In this document: positions 7,594-15,426 of the stretch, piece after piece
Layout: the number at the start of each line of letters is the position of its first letter
Position numbering within the stretch: the first letter of the stretch is position 1
Notes under the pieces: model-generated
Told to the model about the DNA's origin: nothing
What the model saw: only the letters and a program-made list of their open reading frames with translations
The model's database searches: none
Assembly: GCF_029224025.1 (NCBI RefSeq)
Contig: NZ_CP119392.1
Coordinates: 2,937,001-3,001,000 of the forward strand
From: Rhodanobacter sp. AS-Z3
Lineage (GTDB): Bacteria; Pseudomonadota; Gammaproteobacteria; Xanthomonadales; Rhodanobacteraceae
Reading direction: 5' to 3'
DNA length: 64,000 bases
Program-made: the position numbers and the translations under genes

Positions 7594-10199
7594 CGGCGCA
7601 CCACTCCGGAAAGCCCGCCGGAAATCAGGCTGGCAACATTGGTCAGGATCATCGGCAAGGCAATGCCGCGGGGCACGGCGATGTAACGTGGCTCCCAGAC
7701 CGGGCCGAACTTTTGCTTGTAGTGCTGCAGCCCGCGGAAATTGTAGAAGCGTCCGCCGCGACCGAACACCAGCGCGCCGAAGCGATTCCACAGCGGTGCC
7801 TGGCGTCGGTTGTGCAACCCGGCCAGCGGTGCCATGCCGAGGTTGAACCACGTATAGCCTTCGGCGCGTGCCCACTGCATCAGTTCAACGAACAGATAAT
7901 CCATGATCCCGGCCGGGCCCTCCGGTAGATGCCGCATCAAATCCACCGAGGCCTCCTGCTTGAACTCGGTCAGGAACAGATTGGCGAACGCCACCATTTT
8001 CCCGTCCTGCCAGACCACCGCCATCGGCGTGCGCTGCAGATACTCCGGATCGAACGCACCCAGCGAGAAGCGCTTCTCGCGCACATTTTTGCCTTTCAGC
8101 CAGGCATCGGAGACCGCTTTCAGTTGCGGCAGCAGCGGCGCCACAGCGGCAGCCGGCAGGATCTCCAGCCGCAGGCCGTCTCGGGTCAGCTTGTTCACCG
8201 TATTGCGCAACACTTTGCGCGACTTGCCGTCGAGGTTGAAATCGGCCAGCCGTACGCGCGCCTCTTCGCCCACCTTCAACAGGGTCAGACCGACTTCCAG
8301 ATACATGTCCAGGTCCGCCGGGGTCACCTGATAGAACACCGGCCAGCCGCCAGCGTGTTCGCATTGCTCCAGGAAACCCCACACCAGCTCGCGGCGGGCA
8401 TCCTCATCGCTGCCCACCGGATCGCCCATGGCCACCCAGCTGCGGCCGGCGATGTCGTACATCACGAACGCCTTGTGTGCGGCATCGAACAACAGACTCT
8501 TGTCGCCCACCAGCGCCAGATGTGCCTGTGCGGAGGGAAACTGCTTGATCAACGGCAACGCCAGTTGCAGTTCCGCCTCGCTCGGCGCTTCCCGATGCAG
8601 CTTCATTGGGCGGATCAGGCTGGCCAGCGCGAACAGCATGCCGGTGGCGGCCGCAGCAACCAACGCCCGCGCAGCGCGCGGTGCCGCGCCGTGGTTGAAG
8701 CTGAACTGCCACCACAGGTCGGCGCTGTAATCGACGTGCCGATAGCTGAACACCGCCAGCCACCCCGCGCAGCCAAGCACGGCAACGATTGCCAACACCC
8801 AGCCCAGCGAGAAGCTGGTGCTGAACAAGGAAGCCCGTCGATAGAACAGTCGGCGTGCCGGCGCCAACGCCATTGCCAGCAACACCAGCAGGGTGGCTTC
8901 CTCGTAATCGATGCCTTTCAACAACGAAAACAGCGCACCCGCGACAAGCAGGATCAGGGTCAGCCAATAGGCCGCGTCCAGCCTGCGTTGCAGCCCGCGT
9001 GCAAGGATCAGCAACAGCATGCCGATGACACTGGCCAGCAAGTGCGAAACCTCAAGCACCGTCAACGGCAGCACCTCCCGCAGCACGGCCATGCGCGCCG
9101 GCAATGCGTGGGTGGCTCCGGAAAACAGCAGCACCGCACCCGAGACCAGGGTCAACCCGGCAAAGAAGGCCGGCAGCAAGCCCATGAACCACGGCGACCA
9201 CAACGACTTTTGCCTGAGGCCACGCGCCTCGCGCTGCAACACCAGCACCGTGGCCGAACACAGCGGCAACAGGTAGTAAATCACCCGGAATGCAGCCAGC
9301 GCACCCAGGATCGGCGCGGTCAGCGCCGGATTGCCGGTGGCACCGAAGCCGGCCAGCATCAGCGCTTCGAAGACGCCCAGCCCACCGGGAACATGACTGA
9401 TCAGGCCGGCGATCTGCGCGATCACGAAGATCGCCAGGAAGTGGGCGAAGCCACTGTCGAGCTGATCCGGCATCAGCACATACAGCACGGCGGCGGCCAG
9501 ACCCCAGTCGAGCGCGCCGACCAGCACCTGTCGCAACGCCACCATGAACGACGGCAGCCGCAACTGCCAGCGACCGATCTGCAACGGTCGACGCAGCAGG
9601 CCACCGGCAACGATCCACGCCAACGGAATCAGGGTCAGCAGCAGGCCCAGCGAAAAGCTGAAGCTGGCCAGCGGCAACGCCGGCGGCAACGGCACCAGCA
9701 GCAGGGTCACCCCGGTCAGCGCCAGCAGGCCCAGCCAGAAACTGAGCGTGCAGAACAGCACCACCTTTGCCACTTCGGTGGTGGACAAGCCGTTCTGGAT
9801 ATAAAACCGGTAACGGATTGATCCGGACACCAGCAAGGACATGCCGATGGCATTGCTGAAGGCATAACTGACAAAGGAAATCAGGCTCACTCGGCGCCAT
9901 GGCAACGGCCGCTCGATCGACGCCAGCGCAAAGCGGTCGTACAACGTCATCACCGCAAAGCCGAGCAAGGTGAACAGCGCAGCCAGACCCAGCCGTACAT
10001 GCGAGATACCCTGCACGTAGCGCCGCACCTGATGATAGTTCACGTCGCGCGCCAGCAAGTGCAGCGCCCACAACGCCAGGCACAACATGGCTACCGACAG
10101 CAGCGGCCCCGCCATCCTGCGCAACAGCACGGCACGCTGGCTCGGTGGCTCCAATGCCTGCTCCGCGGTCAGAGCGGCTTCAACTTCTTCTTGCTGCAC
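7590..10199 (-). CDS. mprF: Phosphatidylglycerol aminoacyltransferase/flippase MprF
   Basis: An 869-residue bifunctional membrane protein. The first half (roughly residues 25-500) is a multi-spanning flippase domain with the conserved SHVPGGLGVFEALML. The C-terminal part (about 540-850) is the cytoplasmic DUF2156 transferase domain, with GKSRKVLRNTVNKLTRDGL and FNLGMAPLAGL. It attaches an amino acid from aminoacyl-tRNA to phosphatidylglycerol and flips the product, lowering surface negative charge and susceptibility to cationic peptides. Whether Lys or Ala is used cannot be told from the sequence. The start is a GTG with GGAG upstream. It overlaps virJ and lies 90 bp after the OPT gene. Confidence 0.93.
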   Translation of the reverse strand: MQQEEVEAALTAEQALEPPSQRAVLLRRMAGPLLSVAMLCLALWALHLLARDVNYHQVRRYVQGISHVRLGLAALFTLLGFAVMTLYDRFALASIERPLPWRRVSLISFVSYAFSNAIGMSLLVSGSIRYRFYIQNGLSTTEVAKVVLFCTLSFWLGLLALTGVTLLLVPLPPALPLASFSFSLGLLLTLIPLAWIVAGGLLRRPLQIGRWQLRLPSFMVALRQVLVGALDWGLAAAVLYVLMPDQLDSGFAHFLAIFVIAQIAGLISHVPGGLGVFEALMLAGFGATGNPALTAPILGALAAFRVIYYLLPLCSATVLVLQREARGLRQKSLWSPWFMGLLPAFFAGLTLVSGAVLLFSGATHALPARMAVLREVLPLTVLEVSHLLASVIGMLLLILARGLQRRLDAAYWLTLILLVAGALFSLLKGIDYEEATLLVLLAMALAPARRLFYRRASLFSTSFSLGWVLAIVAVLGCAGWLAVFSYRHVDYSADLWWQFSFNHGAAPRAARALVAAAATGMLFALASLIRPMKLHREAPSEAELQLALPLIKQFPSAQAHLALVGDKSLLFDAAHKAFVMYDIAGRSWVAMGDPVGSDEDARRELVWGFLEQCEHAGGWPVFYQVTPADLDMYLEVGLTLLKVGEEARVRLADFNLDGKSRKVLRNTVNKLTRDGLRLEILPAAAVAPLLPQLKAVSDAWLKGKNVREKRFSLGAFDPEYLQRTPMAVVWQDGKMVAFANLFLTEFKQEASVDLMRHLPEGPAGIMDYLFVELMQWARAEGYTWFNLGMAPLAGLHNRRQAPLWNRFGALVFGRGGRFYNFRGLQHYKQKFGPVWEPRYIAVPRGIALPMILTNVASLISGGLSGVVRR

Positions 10200-10251
10200 G
10201 CGGCGCAGAACTCCACTGGGATCACCCAGTTTAGAGCCAGTCTGGTGACTT

Positions 10252-10281
10252 GCGATGAACGGCCATGCAGCCGTTCATCGC
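10252..10281 (-). repeat. 12-bp inverted repeat after the OPT gene
   Basis: GCGATGAACGGC (10252-10263) and GCCGTTCATCGC (10270-10281) flank a 6-nt loop, nine bases past the OPT stop codon and before mprF. No T-run follows, so full termination is doubtful. It could protect the 3' end of the OPT message or reduce read-through into mprF. Confidence 0.5.
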
Positions 10282-10289
10282 GGCAACCT

Positions 10290-12284
10290 TCAGGCAGCCG
10301 AGCGACGACCCATCCGCGCCACCCACAGATACAAACCGGTATTGACCAACACGAAGGCAAGGCCACCGAGCCAGATCGCTGCGGTGCCAAAGCCCGGACC
10401 AACCAGGGCCAGCGGCGCATCCTTGCCGGAGAACACCACGATCGCGGCGATCACCACGCCGATGATGCTTTCACCGACGATCATGCCCGAGGCCAGCAGC
10501 ACACCCAGCTGCTTGGTCGCTGCCGGATCGCGTGCCAGCTCTGCACGCTTGTCGAAGTACCAGCCGACGATCGCGCCAACCACCACCATCAGCGTAGTCG
10601 AGGTCGGCAGGTAAATGCCCAGGCCCACCGCCAGCGGCGGCAACGATGCGGACTTGCTGCCGCGGCCAAGTGCAGCGTCGATGATGATCAACACCACGCC
10701 GATCGCGCCGCCCAGGATGATCAGGCTCCAGTCGATATTGCCCTGGATCACGCCCTGCGCCAGCGCTGAAATCAGCCCGGCTTGTGGTGCGGCCAATGCA
10801 CGTGGGCCAGCGCCAGGCATGCCGGCAAAGCCATACGCCTGGTTGACCAGATCCAGCACCGGCGGAATCACCGCTGCACCCACCAGCACGCCGGCCACCA
10901 GCGCCACCTGCTGCTTCCACGGCGTGGCATCGACCAGCTGGCCGGTCTTCAGGTCCTGCAGATTGTTGTTGGCGATGGTGGCTACCGAGAACACGATCGA
11001 AGTGGCGAACAACGCGAATGCCACCAGCCCCTTGCCCGCGCTGACCGGCAATTGCGACTGCACGCCGGCGACCAGCAACAGCGCGGCGACGATCACCACC
11101 AGAATGCCCACGCCGGACAATGGACTGTTGGACGAGCCGATCAGGCCGGCCATGTAACCGCACACGGCGGAGACCAGAAAGCCCATCACCACCACGAATA
11201 TCAAGCCGCCCACCAGCAGCAAGGCCAGGTGGTCGCCCAGCCCGGTATCGCGAGCGAAATCCCCGAGCAGCCAGGCAATCGGCAGCAGGCACAACAGACT
11301 GATCAGGCCGACAATGCCGATCGGCATGTCCAGCTCGGTGCGCGGCAGGCTGGCACCCTGGCCGGATTTACGCGCACGCGACGAGGCCATCGCTGCGGCC
11401 AGTCCGCCGATCACCGGCTTGACCAGCTTGGCCAGCGTCCAGATGGCTGCCACACCAATGGTGCCCGCACCGATGAAGCGGACCTTGGTGCTCCACGCCG
11501 CCTGTGCAATATCTGCTGCTGCGCCAGCCGCGCCCAGCAACGCGGTGTAATGCGGCACCGCCCAACCCCAGGCAATCACCGCACCGAACAACATGGCAAG
11601 ACCGACCCACAAGCCGACCAGGTGACCGACCGCCAGCAGCGCAAACGAAAGGTTGAAGTCGTAGCCGGTCGCCGAGCCGCGATCACCCAGACGAAAATAC
11701 TGGGCCACGTCACTGCCGAACACACGCGTGGCCACGACAATGGCGAACAAGGCCGACACCACCGAACCGCCCAGCACGGCCAGCAATCCGGCGCGAGTGC
11801 TTTCTTCGGACTTGGATTCCGCGCCCTCACCGCCGCCAACCTTCAGTACCTCGGCGCAGGCGACGCCTTCGGGATACGGCAGGTCCGAATCAGTCACCAG
11901 CGCCCGGCGCAGCGGGATGGTGTACATCACGCCCAGGATGCCGCCGGTGGCGCAGATGCCAAAGGTGATCCAGAACGGAAAGCCGGTCCACCAGCCGACC
12001 ATGACCAGGCCGGGCAACACGAAGATGATCGCCGACAGCGTGCCCGCCGACGACGCAATCGTCTGCACGATATTGTTTTCCTGGATGGTCGAATTCCTGA
12101 AGTTGCGCAGGATCGCCATCGAAATCACCGCCGCCGGAATCGAGGTGGCGAAGGTCAGGCCGGCCTTGAGGCCGAAGAACACGTTGGCGGCAGTGAACAC
12201 CAGGGTGATCACGATGCCGATGATCAGCCCGCGCACGGTCAACTCGGTGCGTGGCTCACTGACGGATGCTGGTTTTGCACTCAC
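10290..12284 (-). CDS. OPT-family oligopeptide transporter
   Basis: A 664-residue polytopic membrane protein of the OPT superfamily, proton-coupled importers of peptides or metal-chelator complexes. The N-terminal family signature is clear: ELTVRGLIIGIVITLVFTAANVFFGLKAG split over residues 14-43, followed by SIPAAVISMAILR and the NNIVQTIASSAGTLSA block. A later DLPYPEGVACAEVLK is also typical. About 14-16 hydrophobic segments are visible. The start is a GTG with GGAG 8 bases upstream. The substrate is not predictable. It sits between an RluA-type gene and mprF on the same strand. Confidence 0.92.
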   Translation of the reverse strand: MSAKPASVSEPRTELTVRGLIIGIVITLVFTAANVFFGLKAGLTFATSIPAAVISMAILRNFRNSTIQENNIVQTIASSAGTLSAIIFVLPGLVMVGWWTGFPFWITFGICATGGILGVMYTIPLRRALVTDSDLPYPEGVACAEVLKVGGGEGAESKSEESTRAGLLAVLGGSVVSALFAIVVATRVFGSDVAQYFRLGDRGSATGYDFNLSFALLAVGHLVGLWVGLAMLFGAVIAWGWAVPHYTALLGAAGAAADIAQAAWSTKVRFIGAGTIGVAAIWTLAKLVKPVIGGLAAAMASSRARKSGQGASLPRTELDMPIGIVGLISLLCLLPIAWLLGDFARDTGLGDHLALLLVGGLIFVVVMGFLVSAVCGYMAGLIGSSNSPLSGVGILVVIVAALLLVAGVQSQLPVSAGKGLVAFALFATSIVFSVATIANNNLQDLKTGQLVDATPWKQQVALVAGVLVGAAVIPPVLDLVNQAYGFAGMPGAGPRALAAPQAGLISALAQGVIQGNIDWSLIILGGAIGVVLIIIDAALGRGSKSASLPPLAVGLGIYLPTSTTLMVVVGAIVGWYFDKRAELARDPAATKQLGVLLASGMIVGESIIGVVIAAIVVFSGKDAPLALVGPGFGTAAIWLGGLAFVLVNTGLYLWVARMGRRSAA

Positions 12285-12395
12285 TGATGGCTCTCCCCCG
12301 GTTGGATGCTGCGGTGGAAGATAGCGTGGATAGGTCGCCAGGCGTTATCCGAAACATTCCCATGCCAGGCAGCCAACCCGTACCGCACCCAGCCG

Positions 12396-13289
12396 TCAGC
12401 GCAACACGAGCCGGCTTTCGAAGTTCCGTGGCATCCGCGACAGCGGATCGACGAACGTCAGGCCACGCGCCAGCAATTGCAACGGATGGGCAAAATCCTC
12501 CGGTGCTGCCACCGCGAGTTGTGGATAGCAGGAATCGCCCATGATCGGCGCGCCCAATGCCGCCATGTGCACGCGCAACTGATGCTTTTTCCCGGTAACC
12601 GGGTGCAGCGCATAACGCCACAACTCGGCACCGCGATCGAGCACTTCGATGCGCGTTTCGCTGTTCGGCTCCCCATCAACCTCGCACATGCGGAAGAACG
12701 GCTCGCCAGCAACGATCCGCGACCGACGCAGCAGCGGGAACGTCAGTTGCGCCAGCGGCGGCGCCAGCGCCTCGTAACGCTTGTCGATGCGCCGCTCGCG
12801 GAACAACGCCTGATACGCACCACGACTGGCCGGATTCGCGGAGAACAACACCAGTCCCGCGGTAAGCCGATCAATCCGGTGCAGCGGCACCAGTTGCGGG
12901 TTGTCCAGCCGGCGGATCAACCGGCGCAGCAAGGTCTGCTCGACGAAACCACCGGCAGGGGTGACCGGCAGGAAGTGCGGCTTGTCGACCACCACCAGGT
13001 GCTCATCCACATGCAGCACCGTCTCGGTGAACGGAATCGGCAACTCCTCAGCCACCTCGCGGTGGTAGTGGATACGCATGCCCGCGCGATATGGCGTCTG
13101 CACGCTGATCGGCACGCCCTCTCCATCCAGCACGCGACCACGCGCGATCCGGTCCAGCCATTGCGTGCGACTGACCGTGGCGAAATGGTCGCTCAGGGCA
13201 TCCAGCACGCTGACCCAGTGACCGGCCGGCAGATGCACGGTGCTGGCGTCGCTGTCTGGAACAAAAGCGGGGGTGGCAGGTTTGTTCAT
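12396..13289 (-). CDS. RluA-family pseudouridine synthase
   Basis: A 297-residue RNA pseudouridine synthase of the RluA family. The strand LVVVDKPHFLPVTPAGG is followed by the catalytic LHRIDRLTAGLVLFSAN, with its Asp, and by LHPVTGKKHQLRVHMAALGAPIMGD. The N-terminus resembles a short S4-like region (SRTQWLDRIARGRVLDGEGV). The target RNA cannot be read from the sequence; small RluA-type enzymes modify 23S rRNA or tRNA. It lies 111 bp upstream of the OPT gene on the same strand. Confidence 0.88.
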   Translation of the reverse strand: MNKPATPAFVPDSDASTVHLPAGHWVSVLDALSDHFATVSRTQWLDRIARGRVLDGEGVPISVQTPYRAGMRIHYHREVAEELPIPFTETVLHVDEHLVVVDKPHFLPVTPAGGFVEQTLLRRLIRRLDNPQLVPLHRIDRLTAGLVLFSANPASRGAYQALFRERRIDKRYEALAPPLAQLTFPLLRRSRIVAGEPFFRMCEVDGEPNSETRIEVLDRGAELWRYALHPVTGKKHQLRVHMAALGAPIMGDSCYPQLAVAAPEDFAHPLQLLARGLTFVDPLSRMPRNFESRLVLR

Positions 13290-13367
13290 CAGGCCGGCAG
13301 TCTAGCCGGCTGCCTGCCCAGCGGCGCCAGCGCGTAGAATGGTGGGTTGTCGTCCGCAGGCACTCTC

Positions 13368-13925
13368 ATGGCACTCAACTCCACCATCTACAAGGTCGAA
13401 CTGCAGATCAGCGACATGGATCGGCATTACTACGCGACCCATGCACTGACGCTGGCCCGGCACCCGTCGGAAACCGAGGAGCGGCTGATGGTGCGCCTGC
13501 TCGCGTTCGCGCTGTACGCGGAAGACCGGCTGGAGTTCGGCAAGGGCATCAGCGACGAGGACGAACCGGCGCTGTGGCGCAAGGCGTATACCGACGAGAT
13601 CGAGCTGTGGATCGAGGTGGGCCAGCCCGATGAAACGCGTATCCGCAAGGCCTGCGGTCGTTCGCGCCAGGTGGTGGTGATCAACTACGGCGGCAACACG
13701 GCGGAGATCTGGTGGAACAAAAATGCCAGCGCACTGGCCCGCAACAAGAATCTGACCGTGCTCGATATTCCGCACGCCACCGTGGCCGAACTGGTGGCGC
13801 TGCTGCAGCGTGGCATGCGCCTGCAGGCGCTGATCCAGGACGGCCAACTGCAATTGATGAATGATGCCGATGCGGCGGCGGTTGAACCGGTCAAGCGCAT
13901 GCTTGCCGCCGAACTGGTGAGCTGA
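13368..13925 (+). CDS. yaeQ: YaeQ family protein
   Basis: A 185-residue YaeQ protein, a PD-(D/E)XK nuclease-fold family of uncertain function once reported to compensate for loss of RfaH. The start MALNSTIYKVELQISDMDRH matches the family N-terminus, which is why the ATG at 13368 is used rather than one 7 codons upstream. Typical blocks are RHPSETEERLMVRLLAFALY, GLS/GIS-DEDEPALW, WIEVGQPDETRIRKACGR and IWWNKN. It is divergent from the RluA-type gene. Confidence 0.93.
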   Translation: MALNSTIYKVELQISDMDRHYYATHALTLARHPSETEERLMVRLLAFALYAEDRLEFGKGISDEDEPALWRKAYTDEIELWIEVGQPDETRIRKACGRSRQVVVINYGGNTAEIWWNKNASALARNKNLTVLDIPHATVAELVALLQRGMRLQALIQDGQLQLMNDADAAAVEPVKRMLAAELVS

Positions 13926-14000
13926 GCCGCGCCAGGCCCGTGAGCACCCGCTTTCCCGCATAATCCCTATCCATTCCCACCAGATTTTTCGGAGTCACCC

Positions 14001-14435
14001 ATGCGCTGGTTGCTGCCCCTGCTTACCGTGTTCGCCCTCGCCGCCTGCAGCACCCCGCCCGCTGCGCATGCCAGCGGCAAGGTGGACAAGCTCACCATCA
14101 TCGACACCAAGGTGGGCACCGGTGCCGAAGCCAAGCCCGGCATGGACGTGCTGGTGCAGTACACCGGCTGGCTCTACGACGACAGCGCCAAGGACAAGCA
14201 CGGCGCCAAGTTCGACAGCTCCTACGACCATGGCGCGCCGTTCAACTTCCCGCTCGGTGCGGGTCGCGTGATCGATGGTTGGGACCAGGGCGTGGCCGGC
14301 ATGAAGGTCGGTGGCAAGCGGACCCTGCTGATTCCCGCCGCGCTGGGCTACGGCGCACGTGGCGCCGGTGGTGACATCCCGCCGAACGCCTCGCTGGTGT
14401 TTGACGTGGAGCTGGTTGACGTCAGCACGCACTGA
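14001..14435 (+). CDS. FKBP-type peptidyl-prolyl isomerase lipoprotein
   Basis: A 144-residue lipoprotein with a signal peptide ending in the lipobox LAAC (Cys at about residue 16) and one FKBP domain. Visible active-site features are VLVQYTGWLYDD, FDSSYDHGAPFNFPLGAGRVIDGWDQG (split by the FDSS strand), GYGARGAGG and IPPNASLVFDVEL. It should isomerise Xaa-Pro bonds of proteins at the membrane-periplasm boundary. GGAG stands upstream of the ATG. The ~42-nt gap before the next feature leads into the REP doublet. Confidence 0.93.
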   Translation: MRWLLPLLTVFALAACSTPPAAHASGKVDKLTIIDTKVGTGAEAKPGMDVLVQYTGWLYDDSAKDKHGAKFDSSYDHGAPFNFPLGAGRVIDGWDQGVAGMKVGGKRTLLIPAALGYGARGAGGDIPPNASLVFDVELVDVSTH

Positions 14436-14445
14436 ACTACCTTCC

Positions 14446-14518
14446 GTAGGAGCGCACCCTGTGCGCGATGCTCTTCGTCACGTCACGCAAAAGCATCGCG
14501 CACAGGGTGAGCTCCTGC
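14446..14518. repeat. REP doublet (REPIN) between convergent genes
   Basis: GTAGGAGC then GCACCCTGTGCGCGATGCT (14446-14472) is repeated in inverted orientation at 14492-14518 with two mismatches in 27. Each copy has an internal stem GCGCAC/GTGCGC and begins with the GTAGGAGC head typical of REP sequences in pseudomonads and xanthomonads. The pair can fold into one long hairpin, and lies between the FKBP gene and the RIO kinase gene. Confidence 0.8.
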
Positions 14519-14531
14519 AAAATCGCCAGGC

Positions 14532-15389
14532 TCAGTCTTCCTGCTCGGCCGCCTCACGGCCCTGCTGGCGGATGATCGCTTCCTCGCGCGCGTCGATGAT
14601 CGACTGCATCACACTGTCCACGTCGGCAATGGTTTCATCGAATTCGAAGTGGCCGGTGAGTTCGCTGTCCGGATGCAGCTCACCCAGTTCAAACAGCGCC
14701 CACATTTCCTCGCCGTAATGGGTGTCCAGCAGCTCTGGCGCGAAGCGCGACAGGCTGATGCTGATATTGCCCACGTCACGCCGCAGCATCATTCGCGCGT
14801 TGTTGTTGCCCGAGGCGCTGACTGCTTGCGGCAAATCGATGATTACCGGGCCATCCCGCCCGACCAGCACGTTGTATTCGGAAAGGTCACCGTGGATCAG
14901 GCCCACGCAGAGCATCCGCGCCACCTGTTGCATCAAAAAACGGTGGTAGTCGCGGGCCGTGTCGGCGGACAACTCCACCTCGCCCAGTCGCGGCGCGGAA
15001 TAGCCGTCGGCATCAGTAACCAGCTCCATCACCAGCACGCCACTGAAGTAACCGTAGGGCTTGGGTACTCGCACGCCGGCAGCAGTCAACTGGTACAGCG
15101 CATCTACCTCGGCGTTCTTCCAGGCGGCCTCGGCTTCCTTTCGACCGAACTTGGTCGCCTTGCCCATCGCGCGCGCCTGGCGGCTGCCACGCACCTTGCG
15201 GCCTTCCTGATATTGCACCCGCGCCTGGAAACTGCGCTGAGCCATGTCCTTGTAGACCTTGGCGCAGCGGATATCCTCGCCTGAGCGGACGACGTAGACG
15301 GAGGCTTCCTTGCCGCTCTTCAGCGGTCGCAACACCTGATCGATCACACCTTCGTCGATCAGGTCCTGCAGGCCCTTGGGGGTTTTCAT
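14532..15389 (-). CDS. RIO1-type serine kinase (PA4780 family)
   Basis: A 285-residue RIO-type atypical protein kinase. It shows the ATP-binding region GKEASVYVVRSGEDIRCAKVYK with the catalytic Lys, the RIO insertion rich in basic residues (RVQYQEGRKVRGSRQARAMGK), the catalytic loop LIHGDLSEYNVLV and the metal-binding VIIDLPQAV. This is the bacterial PA4780-like branch. The substrate is unknown. It faces the REP doublet and the FKBP gene, and is 37 bp after the membrane EAL gene on the same strand. Confidence 0.88.
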   Translation of the reverse strand: MKTPKGLQDLIDEGVIDQVLRPLKSGKEASVYVVRSGEDIRCAKVYKDMAQRSFQARVQYQEGRKVRGSRQARAMGKATKFGRKEAEAAWKNAEVDALYQLTAAGVRVPKPYGYFSGVLVMELVTDADGYSAPRLGEVELSADTARDYHRFLMQQVARMLCVGLIHGDLSEYNVLVGRDGPVIIDLPQAVSASGNNNARMMLRRDVGNISISLSRFAPELLDTHYGEEMWALFELGELHPDSELTGHFEFDETIADVDSVMQSIIDAREEAIIRQQGREAAEQED

Positions 15390-15426
15390 GCGTGGAAAGC
15401 TTCGATAGTTCGGATGCCAACGCCCA

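Noticed and set aside
7929..9821. 630-residue plus-strand frame opposite mprF
   Set aside because: Gln/Arg/His-rich mirror of a membrane protein gene; no motifs.
10782..12287. 501-residue plus-strand frame opposite the OPT gene
   Set aside because: Antisense shadow rich in His, Gln and Arg.
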